Shown: positions 49,256 through 59,496 of the stretch, piece by piece | How the letters are laid out: each line of letters opens with the position of its first letter | Position numbering within the stretch: the stretch's first letter is position 1 | Assembly: GCF_000759475.1 (NCBI RefSeq) | Contig: NZ_CP009454.1 | Location: forward strand, 2,542,001-2,606,000 | Reading direction: 5' to 3' | Length of the DNA stretch: 64,000 nt | Source of the DNA: Pantoea rwandensis | GTDB lineage: Bacteria > Pseudomonadota > Gammaproteobacteria > Enterobacterales > Enterobacteriaceae | Notes under the pieces: generated by a model | Told to the model about the DNA's origin: nothing | What the model saw: only the letters and a program-made list of their open reading frames with translations | Database searches by the model: none | Position numbers and translations under genes: made by a program

Positions 49256-49489
49256 ATGAATATAAAAGGCATAGGTTTCCTGTTAATTGCTTCAGCTTTC
49301 GCAGTTTCAGTTACGGGCTGTTCTTCAAATCAGGCTATTAAGACTACTGACGGTCGTACCATCGTGACAGATGGTAAGCCTCAAATCGACAGTGATACGG
49401 GCTTAGTATCTTACAAAGATGCCCAGTCAGGACGAACTGAACAAATCAACCGCGATAAAATCACCAACATGAGTGAATTAGATAATTGA
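49256..49489 (+). CDS. YgdI/YgdR-family lipoprotein, copy 1
   Basis: 77 residues: signal plus lipobox (AVSVTGCSS, Cys22), then the YgdI/YgdR (DUF903) fold TTDGRTIVTDGKPQID...GLVSYKD. A small outer- or inner-membrane lipoprotein of unknown role. AGAGGGATAAGTA upstream. Thirteen bases before its tandem copy. Confidence 0.9.
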   Translation: MNIKGIGFLLIASAFAVSVTGCSSNQAIKTTDGRTIVTDGKPQIDSDTGLVSYKDAQSGRTEQINRDKITNMSELDN

Positions 49490-49502
49490 TAAGGAACAGT
49501 CT

Positions 49503-49730
49503 ATGAAAAAAATCACTTTCTCAATGTTAGCCGCGCTTATCGCGCTGTCGGCTTTAACTGGCTGTACCCGGACAAGTTATGCCATTCATACTAATGATGG
49601 TAGAACAATTGTCAGCGATGGTAAGCCTAAAGAGACTGAAGCAGGATTGCTAGGTTACACTGATGCTAACGGCGTTAAGCAACAGATTAATAAGCAGGAA
49701 GTCAAAGAAGTATCAGAAATACCACATTAA
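49503..49730 (+). CDS. YgdI/YgdR-family lipoprotein, copy 2
   Basis: 75 residues with signal and lipobox (SALTGCTR) and the same DUF903 core (TNDGRTIVSDGKPKETEAGL). Tandem duplicate of the preceding gene, diverged mainly in the signal and the middle; same operon, with a shared terminator after it. Confidence 0.9.
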   Translation: MKKITFSMLAALIALSALTGCTRTSYAIHTNDGRTIVSDGKPKETEAGLLGYTDANGVKQQINKQEVKEVSEIPH

Positions 49731-49732
49731 TC

Positions 49733-49762
49733 AAAAACACCGCCAGAAGTGGCGGTGTTTTT
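49733..49762 (+). terminator. Terminator of the lipoprotein pair
   Basis: ACACCGCC/GGCGGTGT hairpin followed by T5; A-rich on the left. Confidence 0.85.
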
Positions 49763-50225
49763 ACATTCCAGGTTACAACGTTAAAGCACTTCTTAGGTTA
49801 TAAAAAAATTAAGCCTTTCCGACAAAGGATTTAGTTCAAAGCTGAATAAGGTATTAATGTTGCTAAAGATGCTTTAAAGCAATGCATAGAGGAGATTTGT
49901 AGGAGTTAGCTCAACTGGAACTTGCTAAAGTTACTTAAAAAAGATTTGAAGTGAAACTAGCATTGTAATGTTAAGTCCAGATAATAATTTTTGTGGGCGA
50001 ATACTAAATTTAATCAATTAAGCATTCATGTTTCGATTATTCAGTGGTTAAATAAGAGGTGGCTTTTGTTTGATTGGTGTAGGATGAATTTAATTAATCA
50101 ATCGAAAATCTGTGAGGTATGTCAATTATTTAAAATTTAATTAAATATGACCTGATTTCAGTAAGGCCACTCTGGGCATATGAACTATAGTATATGAACT
50201 ATTAATTAAGTTTCTTGGAGGTGAG
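49763..50225. other. AT-rich gap without a gene
   Basis: 463 bases, strongly AT-rich, no gene recognised; probably holds the promoter for the next gene. Confidence 0.5.
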
Positions 50226-50450
50226 ATGAATATTCATTATCTTGATGAAAGCGATAAAAATAGTCAAAAGGTAGTGTTGCCCTCTACAGAAATTATGGTT
50301 GGTGAACTGGTGCATGAATTGCTACGTGAGCGCCGTTGTGTCAACAGACGTGCCATGATATCGCGACTATTGTTAAGGCTTGAAAATGTCACATGTCCAA
50401 TGGAAGCAATATATTATGCAGAAATTCTTAATATGTTTGAGCAAAAATAG
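50226..50450 (+). CDS. YcgZ-like connector protein, copy 3
   Basis: 74 residues with a very good ribosome site (TTGGAGGTGAG). TEIMVGELVHELLRERRCVNRR, AMISRLLLRLENVT and ILNMFEQ align with the YcgZ core; the N-terminal part is private. Furthest right of the family in the window. DNA more AT-rich than the other members. Confidence 0.7.
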   Translation: MNIHYLDESDKNSQKVVLPSTEIMVGELVHELLRERRCVNRRAMISRLLLRLENVTCPMEAIYYAEILNMFEQK

Positions 50451-50596
50451 CTTGTTGTTATTCTCGATAGTTTTTAGTTAGTATGATTTCTGGAGACGTG
50501 TTTACGATAATCGGTACTACCTTACTGGTATTTAACTACTAAGGGGAGTGTATCACTATCTTTGAATACTTGATGAAATACATTGATCAATAACTT

Positions 50597-50857
50597 TTAA
50601 CTGGACTTACGTTTTCCCTGACAGGTACTTTTAAACGCATTTTCAGCCAGACTAAGGTCATAATCATCCAGTATTTCTCTCCCGCGCGAAGTAAGTTTGT
50701 ATCGCTTTTTTTCACGCATCCATTCATCGCCCAAAAGAAACTCAACAAGCCCCATATCTGACAACTCTTTTCTCACAACGGGTTTGACAGAAGAGGGGAC
50801 TGATCCTCTCTCTTTGATTATTGATAACAATCTAAAGTGTTTCTGAGCAAGTTTCAT
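50597..50857 (-). CDS. Winged-helix-like small protein
   Basis: 86 residues. KHFRLLSIIKERGSVPSSVKP, RKELSDMGLVEFLLGDEW and KKRYKLTSRGREILDDYD have the helix-helix-wing rhythm of small DNA-binding proteins; the last part (YKLTSRGREIL) is typical of winged-helix C-termini. Start set at the ATG eight bases after AAGGA. Target unknown. Confidence 0.65.
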   Translation of the reverse strand: MKLAQKHFRLLSIIKERGSVPSSVKPVVRKELSDMGLVEFLLGDEWMREKKRYKLTSRGREILDDYDLSLAENAFKSTCQGKRKSS

Positions 50858-51360
50858 ATCAGCCATCCTTCGCAATAAATCCTTAATAATTTAACCAGTG
50901 CTTTGGTTACATGCAATGAAATTTTTCATTGTGTCGCACCTTCAAGCAACAAAGGAGGGTAAAAATAACAGCTATATGCAAACTCGAATTTTCATGCTGT
51001 TAAATAATATTTTAATTTCTTTTGTTCTTTCAGTCGTCAATCATAAGATTCAGTTAAAAAATACGAATTGTGTGATTAAGTTAAAATTATCTTGAAGTTT
51101 TTTACGACCAAGAAAAAACCCGCAATAGCGGGTTGAAAGCTGGATTTAAAAGTTGGTTTGATGACCGATCCTTAAAGTTTACTCATCCCCCTGGGGGGTG
51201 CTTAATTATCTGTATTAAGCGATAAAATTATAGTGCGCTTCGGTGATGAAAACGATTAGGATGAATCTCATAATCTCTCAAAATGAACATTAGCAACACT
51301 GTTAATGGAGTCACGCGCTGCTAAGTCGGAGCAGGCGTATTGTTAACTGGACTTGTGCTT
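50858..51360. other. Gap with a minus-strand terminator
   Basis: 503 bases. AACCCGC/GCGGGTT hairpin at 51113-51137 with a T tract on the minus strand lies 225 bases past the phosphodiesterase gene and may end its transcript. An open frame at 50898-51095 on the plus strand resembles nothing. Confidence 0.55.
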
Positions 51361-53136
51361 TCAGTTCCTCAAGCGTCTGTGAAGCCATATGTCCAGTTCA
51401 GGATCAGATAGCGGCTTAGCAAAAAAATACCCCTGAGCCTGGTCGCAACCGAAATCACTCAGAAGAGTGGCTACTTCAGCGTCCTCTACACCCTCCGCGA
51501 GCACCGTATAATCAAGTTCTTTTAACATTTTGATAATACTGCGCGCTATGATGAGCGATGAGGCATCTTTGAGTACACCTGATATGAGTGAGCGATCAAG
51601 TTTTATTACATCTAGCGGCATACGTCGCAGGTAACTGATGTTACTGTAACCTGTCCCAAAATCATCCAGAGATATGTTAAACCCTTTTTCATAAAGTCTA
51701 TGCAAGCCGGATAGTGCCTGTGCATTTTCAATAATTCGCTCAGTTTCAAGGCATTCAATTCCCAGTAGGTTATTAGGTAATCGGGCCTCAAGCATTTTCG
51801 ATTCCAGTAGATCTGCAAAATTGCTTTTTGCGAAATCGTTCAGGCTGACGTTTATTGTGACGGGCAATTGAATATTTTGTCGATTGAGTCGCTTAAGGCA
51901 GGCTATCGTCGTGTCAATCACCCATTCTGTCATCTCATGCAGTAGGTCCGTTTGTTCAGCCATTGGTACAAATGCCGCGGGTGAGAGTTCACCTCTGACA
52001 GGATGTGTCCAACGTATCAGCGCCTCAAGGCCGACGGGCTGACCCGATTTGAGGCAAGTTTTAGGCTGATATACAAGGTACAGGCCCTTATCAAAACGTA
52101 TTGCATCAGAAAGCTCATTCATAAGCGTAAAATCATTCGAACGTTTTATTTCTTCTGACTCTTTATAAATGACTGAAGGTAAGTTTTTATCGATCGCTTC
52201 CTCAAGTGCAGCCGAAGCACGGCGAACGACATCATAGGCTTTGGATGAAATTGCCGTAAAATCCGTTTGGCCCGCATGGGAAGTGAGGGTAATTGATATC
52301 CCATTACCTAATTCTGCACAGATGCCTTCCATACGCCCGGCAATCCACGAGGCGTCCAGGCGGCTTTCGTCGCGAACCAGAATGGCGAAGCGTCCCGTGG
52401 AAATCGCATAAATCATCTCACCGTTTTGAGGACTTAACCGGCGAGGCAATTTTATAGCTATATCCCTGAGAAGTTCTTCAACCGGCATCATTCCAACTGT
52501 TTTAGCTAAGTCATAAGCATGTGCCATTTTCAGGCAATCAATAATAATCAGACGACGCTTGAACTTATCTCCCTCTGCAGCGAGCGACTGCATATCGCTG
52601 ATTAATCGTGAGCGGTTAGGCAAGTGAGTAACAGGGTCATTAAAACCGGTGGCATGCCAGGCTTCCAGAAATGACATTACTAACTCAGCAAGCTGTTTAA
52701 GCGTTGCGAGCTGCGTATCGCTGAAGGGATGTGGTTCCCGATCAGTCACACAAAAAGTACCTAATACTTGGCCTTCTCGATCTTTAAGCGGAACGCCAGC
52801 ATAAAAACGAATGTAAGGTTCACCAGTAACAAAGCGGTGGGTTAAGAAACGAGCATCAAGCCATGTATCTGAAACGATGAGTGCACTGTCGCCATCAACA
52901 ACATGTTGGCATAAAGACTCTTCTCTTTTTGAGTGTTTCAGTGAGAAATTATGCGAGGCCCGTATGTATTGAAATTCCTCATCTAAAACTGAAATGAAGC
53001 TCCCAGGGATACCCAGCGCCTGATTGGCTAAATGTACAAATTTCCTCAGGACATTGTCCCTTTCTTCATCAGGGGCGAGAAGGGCTTCAAGCGCACGCTT
53101 ATGACGTTCATTAATAGCATTTAAATTTTTATTCAT
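51361..53136 (-). CDS. GAF-GGDEF(degenerate)-EAL c-di-GMP phosphodiesterase
   Basis: 591-residue cytoplasmic protein: GAF sensor (about 26-160), a GGDEF-like domain with the motif lost (STGRF in place of GGDEF) and an EAL domain (about 336-585) with the catalytic signature intact (GLEALIRW, DDFGTGYSN, IKLDRSL, LAEGVED). So it should degrade, not make, c-di-GMP, with activity tuned by the GAF ligand. GGGGGATTT before the ATG. Divergent from the chemoreceptor gene, suggesting joint control of motility versus attachment. Confidence 0.9.
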   Translation of the reverse strand: MNKNLNAINERHKRALEALLAPDEERDNVLRKFVHLANQALGIPGSFISVLDEEFQYIRASHNFSLKHSKREESLCQHVVDGDSALIVSDTWLDARFLTHRFVTGEPYIRFYAGVPLKDREGQVLGTFCVTDREPHPFSDTQLATLKQLAELVMSFLEAWHATGFNDPVTHLPNRSRLISDMQSLAAEGDKFKRRLIIIDCLKMAHAYDLAKTVGMMPVEELLRDIAIKLPRRLSPQNGEMIYAISTGRFAILVRDESRLDASWIAGRMEGICAELGNGISITLTSHAGQTDFTAISSKAYDVVRRASAALEEAIDKNLPSVIYKESEEIKRSNDFTLMNELSDAIRFDKGLYLVYQPKTCLKSGQPVGLEALIRWTHPVRGELSPAAFVPMAEQTDLLHEMTEWVIDTTIACLKRLNRQNIQLPVTINVSLNDFAKSNFADLLESKMLEARLPNNLLGIECLETERIIENAQALSGLHRLYEKGFNISLDDFGTGYSNISYLRRMPLDVIKLDRSLISGVLKDASSLIIARSIIKMLKELDYTVLAEGVEDAEVATLLSDFGCDQAQGYFFAKPLSDPELDIWLHRRLRN

Positions 53137-53469
53137 AAATCCCCCGTGCCGGGTCTAATAACCGGAACGTAAAAGTGAAAGAAAAAAACCGACCGGAAGG
53201 AGAAGCTATAAACTGAGTGAAGATTAAGCATTTTGTTGTCTCTTTCACCATCATAAGACGGTCACTCGAGTACGTCCTGTTTTTTTTAGTTTAATTAAAA
53301 GGGTCTATCTGTTAGAGAAAAATATTTCTTGCTGGAATATTTCCTTTTTTTTAAATGCCTGCCAGACTCTAACTGAGAACGCACTTGCGCGCAATCTAAT
53401 AGCACGCTACGAAAATAATTTTTATGGTTACTATTTTTTCCTAAATTAATCACAACACCAGGTAATTAA

Positions 53470-54843
53470 ATGAAATTTCTTACAAACTTTACTATTCGCC
53501 GGGTAGTGCAGTGCATTCTTGTTGCCGCTTTTATTGTTGTTGCTCTTGCTGGTTTATATGGTTCAGAAATCTTAAGAGATCTACATAAACAAACGCAGCG
53601 TGAAGGAAAGTTGGTAGCTGAACTTATCTTTCTGACCCGAGCAGGTAATGTGATGAATTCAGGTGACGATTCCTTGAAGAGAACCCTGGCAGGAGAAGTT
53701 CCTGCTACACCAGACTGGAATGAATTTCGAACAGCCTTGACAGGTTCTGATATAAATTTTAATTCAGTATCAAAAGAGCGTTTGGAATTCCTCCGGGAGA
53801 AACTGGCTGATAAAGAGAATGCATTCAATGATGATCGTCAAAAACTCGAGTTAGCTTTCACCGTTGCCTCATTATTTATCATTGTGTTACTGGTGTTCTG
53901 CGACCGTTTTCTGGTCGTGCACCTCGTTGAGCCTCTGACAACCTTAAGGGAACATTTCAGAGGAATTGCTTCCGGCGAACTGACTAATCCATTGCAAGAT
54001 TTGGGTAGAAATTGTGTAGGGCAGCTGGTACCACTGGTGAAAACCATGCAAGACAGTCTTTTGTTAACTGTACTTTCCATCAAGAAAAATACGGACCTGC
54101 TGAAGCGTGAGGCTGAAGACATCGAAGCGGGCAATACTGACCTCTCTGGCAGGACTACTCAACAGGCATCTTCCTTAGAGCAGACAGCCCATAGTATTAC
54201 CCAATTGAGTGCAAACGTTCAGCAAAATGCATTAAGTGCTGATGAAGCAAGCAGTCTTGCAGAGAAAGCGGCATACATAACCGGAGAAGGCGAAACGCTG
54301 GTGAACTCAGTTGGGCTCATGATGAATGGTATTACCGAGGAAGCCGAAAAAATACGGCAGTTTACCGCCACAGTTAACAGTATCGCATTTCAGACAAATA
54401 TACTGGCGTTAAACGCTGCCGTTGAAGCAGCACGGGCAGGAGAACAGGGCAGAGGATTCGCTGTTGTTGCTACAGAAGTTCGTACACTTGCTCAGCGCAG
54501 CGCAAGTGCAGCCAAAGAAATTGAAGGGTTAATCAATGCAACTCTCTCTCGTGTGAATGAAGGCAAAGAGGTCGCAGATCGTGCCGGGAACACTATGGAA
54601 GCGTTGACCCAATGCGTTTTTTCAGTTGATGAACTCATCAGGAAAATATCTTATGCTTCAAATGAACAGAGCAAAGGGATCATTCAGGTGACGCAGGCAG
54701 TAACCGATCTCGAACGGGTCACACAGCAAAATTCCACATTGGTCAGGCATGTTGCCAGCTCAGCCGTAAGGCTCAATAGCAGAACCGAAGACATGGCTAA
54801 GACCATCATTCATTTCGCATTACCGGCAACCAATCAAGTGTAA
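53470..54843 (+). CDS. Methyl-accepting chemotaxis protein
   Basis: 457 residues: TM1 (about 11-31), a short periplasmic domain (about 95 residues, smaller than the Tar/Tsr type), TM2 (about 128-148), HAMP (about 150-205) and a signalling hairpin whose tip reads [20 protein letters not shown]. Relays an unidentified stimulus to CheA/CheW. It ends soon after the second methylation helix without the NWETF tether for CheR. Divergent from the phosphodiesterase. Confidence 0.93.
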   Translation: MKFLTNFTIRRVVQCILVAAFIVVALAGLYGSEILRDLHKQTQREGKLVAELIFLTRAGNVMNSGDDSLKRTLAGEVPATPDWNEFRTALTGSDINFNSVSKERLEFLREKLADKENAFNDDRQKLELAFTVASLFIIVLLVFCDRFLVVHLVEPLTTLREHFRGIASGELTNPLQDLGRNCVGQLVPLVKTMQDSLLLTVLSIKKNTDLLKREAEDIEAGNTDLSGRTTQQASSLEQTAHSITQLSANVQQNALSADEASSLAEKAAYITGEGETLVNSVGLMMNGITEEAEKIRQFTATVNSIAFQTNILALNAAVEAARAGEQGRGFAVVATEVRTLAQRSASAAKEIEGLINATLSRVNEGKEVADRAGNTMEALTQCVFSVDELIRKISYASNEQSKGIIQVTQAVTDLERVTQQNSTLVRHVASSAVRLNSRTEDMAKTIIHFALPATNQV

Positions 54844-54911
54844 GACACATTAACCTACGCCATGGGATAACTGATTTAATTGCTAATAAAATCTCATTTA
54901 ATTACAGATAA

Positions 54912-55121
54912 TTAAATCATGGTCTTGGGTGTTATGAGAGGGGGATGATCCCTGAGCCATGCAAGTATCTGTTCTGTATTTGAACCTACTTCCCTGATAG
55001 CTCTGGTCAGCCTTTCCTGAGTGGTTTGGAGCGTAAGAGTCCAGTAGGTTATTTGCCAGTGCTCGTTAATTATTACCTGCGTCAAATCATGGGGGATGCG
55101 ACGTTGAATCGGGTCTTTCAT
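54912..55121 (-). CDS. DUF3606-like small protein
   Basis: 69 residues; QITYWTLTLQTTQERLTRAIREVGSNTEQILAWL follows the DUF3606 pattern (W-LGV--EEL--AV--VG--V--V---L). Start set at the ATG six bases after GAGG rather than the upstream ATGs. Function unknown; such genes occur near stress and prophage loci. Confidence 0.7.
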   Translation of the reverse strand: MKDPIQRRIPHDLTQVIINEHWQITYWTLTLQTTQERLTRAIREVGSNTEQILAWLRDHPPLITPKTMI

Positions 55122-55410
55122 GACTAACCTCATATGAAAAAAATTTTCTGATTTAATTGGGGCCAATTGGGGGTCAGATTCTGAATGATTTGATTAAACT
55201 AAAAAGCAGAATATTCCCTAATAAATGTCTAAAACTATTTATGGGATGTTTCTGATATAGAGACGGGAAGTAAGCGAGGCGGGTGAAAATATAAGCGAAG
55301 AGTTAATTTTCCATAACTAGATTTATGAGCATTAAATATTTGAAAGTGGAGTTTTTTATAAAGTTTCTTTGACCATTACACACACCAAAGACCAACGCCA
55401 GAGATAAGTT

Positions 55411-55641
55411 ATGATGAAAAACAACTTTGTACCGGTAATGTCCGTCCAGCATGATATTCGAAGCTTACGCATTGAAGCGGGTATGACACAGGCTAATGCA
55501 GCCGAAAGATTTAATCTGAGTCTGAGAGTGTGGCAAATGAAGGAGTCGCTTTCGAAACCTGCTCAACTCAGTCAGGGAGAATACGAATTTTTACTACTGC
55601 TGGCAGGAAAACACCCTGAATATCAGCTTTCTACCAAATAA
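55411..55641 (+). CDS. Helix-turn-helix small protein
   Basis: 76 residues with an XRE-like segment: QHDIRSLRIEAGMTQANAAERFNLSLRVWQMKES. Probably a small DNA-binding regulator, phage- or antitoxin-like. No toxin gene beside it. Confidence 0.65.
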   Translation: MMKNNFVPVMSVQHDIRSLRIEAGMTQANAAERFNLSLRVWQMKESLSKPAQLSQGEYEFLLLLAGKHPEYQLSTK

Positions 55642-55697
55642 ATTTTGCCGGCAGTATGAATTCTGCCGGCACATTAATTAAGGGTGTAAACAGCGTA

Positions 55698-57188
55698 TCA
55701 GGAAGTAAATTCTTCGAGTACCCAAACACTTACACTACCCGCTTTACATCTAAACACGCCTTCTCCCGATTCATTAGTATTAACAACTTCACCGGAATTA
55801 CAAAGATAATCTCGCCAGACCCGATTAGCCAAGGATTCACCAAGATTAAGCGTTTTCTCCCCGTCATCACCATTTGACATTATCACAACGCATCCTGGTT
55901 GTTCCGCCGTACCACTCCGGCTGAATGCAATGCAGTTTGGATGATCAAACCAGGACGTCTGAACACCATGCGCGAATTGCTGACGTGCCAGCAGTAGCTT
56001 ATCGAGTTTATCTATGACTGGCATGTCAACACGATGGGTTTCACCATCATTACCCGTATCTTCATAGTCTGCTCCAAAGAGGTCCGGGTAAAATACTGAG
56101 GGAACGCCATTTTCTCTCAATAAGATAAGCGCATACGCCAGTGGCTTAAACCAGGCTTCAACCGGGGCTTCTAGAGACTGAAGGGGCTGAGTATCATGAT
56201 TCGCAACCAATGTGACCGCATGAAAAGGGTCGGCTTCAACTAATGTGCCTTCAAAGATTCGACTCAAATCATAATCACTACCTTGTTTAGATGCCTCATG
56301 AAATTTCATATGAAGAGGTGCATCGAAGAGCATTGTTTTCCCTTCAACCTGCTCAATATACTGTTGTAATTTATTTAATTCAAAAGACCAGTATTCTGCC
56401 ACAATGAACAGAGGGGTGTCTGAAACAGCCTGCACATGCTCGATCCATTCTTTATAAAACCAGGCGGGAATATGTTTAACTGCATCAAGTCTGAAACCGT
56501 TGCAACCCGTTTGTTCCATAACCCAGCGTGCCCAGTATTTGATTTCTTCAGTTACTGCGTGGTTTCTAAAATCGATGTTTGAGCCCATAAGGTAATCAAA
56601 ATTACCCATTTCTTCATCAACCTGCTGATTCCAACCTTCTCCCGTATAATCATTAACTATCTTAAATACCCCATCCTCTGAGGGGTTTTCAATGTGATCT
56701 ACACCATTAAAACACTTAAAATCCCACATAAATTGAGAGTATTTTCCCGCTCTGGCCGGAAAGGTATAGCGTGTCCAGGCTTCGCAGCTAACAACTTCTT
56801 CATCAATTTTCGTGCGGTCGTTTTCGTCCACTCTGTTGACCTGAACTGCCTCCTTTTCATCAGCCCCCATTTTATGATTAACAACAACATCTAATAAAAC
56901 GGCAATATCATTATTTTTCAATGAACTGATAGCTCTGAGTAAATCTTCTTTATTACCATACTTTGTTGAAATACTACCTTTCTGCTCAAATTCTCCCAAA
57001 TCGAACAGATCATAAGTGTCGTATCCTACAGAAGTTGCACCCCCGGCGCCTTTGTAGGCAGGCGGTAGCCAGACCATGTTTATTCCAGATTCATTCAAGC
57101 CTGACGCTCGCTCGGTGAGTTCGGGCCAGAGTTTACCACCATCAGGGTAATACCAGTGGAATGCCTGTAACAGAGTTGGATTCTTCAT
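55698..57188 (-). CDS. amyA: Cytoplasmic alpha-amylase
   Basis: 496 residues, colinear with E. coli AmyA (GH13 subfamily 5), no signal peptide. The four conserved GH13 regions are present: DVVVNH, the nucleophile Asp in GFRLDAVKH, the acid/base Glu in VAEYW, and ANHDTQP. Hydrolyses internal alpha-1,4-glucans to maltodextrins. Start set at the ATG seven bases after GGAG. An ordinary chromosomal gene inside the accessory stretch, so parts of the region may be backbone displaced by rearrangement. Confidence 0.95.
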   Translation of the reverse strand: MKNPTLLQAFHWYYPDGGKLWPELTERASGLNESGINMVWLPPAYKGAGGATSVGYDTYDLFDLGEFEQKGSISTKYGNKEDLLRAISSLKNNDIAVLLDVVVNHKMGADEKEAVQVNRVDENDRTKIDEEVVSCEAWTRYTFPARAGKYSQFMWDFKCFNGVDHIENPSEDGVFKIVNDYTGEGWNQQVDEEMGNFDYLMGSNIDFRNHAVTEEIKYWARWVMEQTGCNGFRLDAVKHIPAWFYKEWIEHVQAVSDTPLFIVAEYWSFELNKLQQYIEQVEGKTMLFDAPLHMKFHEASKQGSDYDLSRIFEGTLVEADPFHAVTLVANHDTQPLQSLEAPVEAWFKPLAYALILLRENGVPSVFYPDLFGADYEDTGNDGETHRVDMPVIDKLDKLLLARQQFAHGVQTSWFDHPNCIAFSRSGTAEQPGCVVIMSNGDDGEKTLNLGESLANRVWRDYLCNSGEVVNTNESGEGVFRCKAGSVSVWVLEEFTS

Positions 57189-57764
57189 TTGTTTCTCCAT
57201 GTTTAGACATTTTAATTATGGAGTGAAAAATGATTTTTGCAGCGCGGAAGGTTTTTTATATTTTACTTTTTTTCATTGACAACTCTTAAGAAAGAAAAAA
57301 TGATTTGTCGTGAGGAAAACGACAGGGCCTTTTCAAGCTGTAAAAGCAGAATTCCGTAAGGGGAATCTTTTGTCTTTACTTAAATTCCTTTAATGTATCG
57401 CTGGATGTAGATCAATAAAAATTATCTTATTGTAACGATTTCTAAATTATTGGGTGATATGCGACATTACGAAAAGATGATGAGGCGTGGTCGAAATCTG
57501 AGTGAGGTAAAAGAAGTGGCAATCGATTGACGCGTTATTAACGACTTCTTGCCAAGCCGTTCTAATGAAAATTTGGGGTGGGAAATTTTCATGTAGCGAA
57601 TTTGAAATTGAAAGCTGAGCTTGTTTATATTGATTAACACAGTTAATTTAGAGAGGGTTCCAAAATTTCGCATATCCATATGTTAATTCTGAATGTAATT
57701 AAAATAACCACATTGAGTGCAAGGTTTGCACTGCCATTAATTAACCCTGGCATTAAGGTTAATT
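57189..57764. other. AT-rich gap without a gene
   Basis: 576 bases upstream of amyA. No gene recognised; presumably holds the amyA promoter. Confidence 0.55.
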
Positions 57765-57965
57765 ATGGGCGTCCATACAAGTAACAGTCAACACACTAAA
57801 GAATGTTATATACGCAAGGGACTGCCTGAAGCCAATCCTATTACGGGTCATGCCTATGAAGAAGACAACCATACCGCAAAGAATAATCCTAATGAACACG
57901 GTGAAATTCGACGCACGCGCGACGATAGTGAAGACCATAAGCATGACCCGTACGGGGACAAATGA
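57765..57965 (+). CDS. Hypothetical hydrophilic small protein
   Basis: 66 residues, very rich in charged residues, His and Asn (GHAYEEDNHTAKNNPNEHGEI), probably disordered. TTAAGG upstream of the ATG. No family recognised. The opposite strand is also open (57759-58064) and hydrophobic; I judge that a shadow. Confidence 0.45.
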   Translation: MGVHTSNSQHTKECYIRKGLPEANPITGHAYEEDNHTAKNNPNEHGEIRRTRDDSEDHKHDPYGDK

Positions 57966-58004
57966 ACCAGTAATTAGAGAAAGTAAGCGTTTTTGATTAA
58001 CACT

Positions 58005-58089
58005 AAAAAAAACCTCTATAAGTGGAAATCCATAAACACTTACAGAGGTGATGCAATGCACCATTCGTTACATGCGGCGATAGCCGCGG
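58005..58089 (-). ncRNA. Candidate small RNA with strong terminator
   Basis: On the minus strand a -10-like TATAAC (58096-58101) is followed by about 85 bases with a GC-rich hairpin (GCGGCTATCGCCGC) and a terminator: ACCTCT-TAAGTG arms pairing at 12 of 13 positions (58012-58049) plus eight T. No coding frame lies between. No recognisable -35. The RNA does not match a small RNA I know. Confidence 0.4.
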
Positions 58090-58421
58090 CCCAAAGTTAT
58101 ACAAGTTGACATCAATTGTACATTTCTTTTTCATTGCTAATGAACTCTCCCGTATATAGCAGCATGATTTCACAAAAATTCTTCGATGAATTGAGTATTA
58201 ATGATTCAAATTATTTATGATTAAATCAATCTCGTGAGGTTTGAGTGATTGGTCGTTAATGCTGAACTAATTGATTACTATCAAGTAAAGCGTAAAGATA
58301 AATAAAGTGCGCATCTAATGGTTTATCCAGAAGCTAAACTTTTAAATTCACGGCTTCGCTTTATTTTTTGATTTTTTCTGCTATTAAATATTCAAATAAT
58401 TAGCAGTGAGTGGTGAAGTCA

Positions 58422-58739
58422 ATGAGAGAAAACGGATTTGATCTGCAACTTTACGTTGTTGAGATTAGAAAAATAGCCGCGGCACATCAGTCGGGTTTGA
58501 GTCTTTTGGAAGCCAAAAGGCAGGTAGATTCTACCGTACAGCATATGCGAATTAACCTGAGAGATGACAAACCTTACCAGGCCCGCCAGTGGAGTACCTT
58601 GCTGGATGCTCTTAAAGCTTATAATCGGAACACCGTTGACCCCCGATGGGCAAAAGTGATAAACCACGCCAATTTCAGAATAAAGAGCCGACTAAACACA
58701 GTCATTTACTATCGAAAAAGACTCAGCGGGCAGCAGTAA
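58422..58739 (+). CDS. Hypothetical protein
   Basis: 105 residues: two helical halves (YVVEIRKIAAAHQSGLSLLEAKR, QARQWSTLLDALKAYN) and a basic C-terminus. No family recognised. A GTG four codons upstream is an alternative start. Monocistronic. Confidence 0.55.
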   Translation: MRENGFDLQLYVVEIRKIAAAHQSGLSLLEAKRQVDSTVQHMRINLRDDKPYQARQWSTLLDALKAYNRNTVDPRWAKVINHANFRIKSRLNTVIYYRKRLSGQQ

Positions 58740-59496
58740 TGCCAAATGGATTTTTAAAGTCATTTCAAATCAGGTTAATCGAATTTAAAAGCCAGATTCA
58801 ATAGAATTTATTGCGTCCGTCTCAATTAAAAAATGATGTTTTTTCTAGCATTTTAAAATTCATTCGTCCTGATGCTATGGAGTAGGTTTTTTCAAAAGTG
58901 TGAAAAAGTATTTTTGATAAAATTCAAACGTCCTTTGATATTGCCACCATCACTTATCAGCAACTCGAAGATGATCATGCAGACACTGAATTTCCAAGTT
59001 AGGAACCTACCCGGCCCTGGTGTTTGAAACGTCCTCATTACGTATTGAAGTGCTTTGATACGTTCTGAAAGTATGATTGAAATCAAATTATTTTTTAAGT
59101 GGATAGGCTCAGAATGCCACTCACAGAAAACAAGATATGTTTTGTGCCAAGATTTTAAAAAGCCCAGTAGTGCCCAAGAGTATCAAGGTCTTGATTAGCC
59201 ATGCGCGGAGAAATAAAAAAGCCCGGATGAATTTCCGGGCAGCAGAAGTTTTGCCTTAAATTGATGGCGTCCCGTTGGGGACGGGACCCGTTTAGTATGT
59301 AACTGAAAAATTGCTGATCTTAAAATTAAAAAAACACAGATTGCTTATATCTGCAGTCGCTGCGGAGTGTATCAGATAATCTTTTATAACCATTTCAGGC
59401 CTGCTGTGACGCATCGAGTCACCACTGCAGGCAAATACGCTTTTCCTGCATAACAAAAGCATTCATGCACTTAAGCATTGTAGTCTAGAGTTTTTA
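58740..59496. other. Gap with a minus-strand terminator
   Basis: 757 bases without a gene. GCCCGG/CCGGGC hairpin at 59214-59242 has a T tract on the minus strand and may end the lipoprotein transcript. A 21-base motif at 59404-59424 recurs at 60922-60942 with three differences. Confidence 0.5.

Noticed and set aside
57759..58064. 101-residue hydrophobic frame on the minus strand
   Set aside because: Mirror of a His/Asn-rich frame and crosses a strong terminator hairpin.
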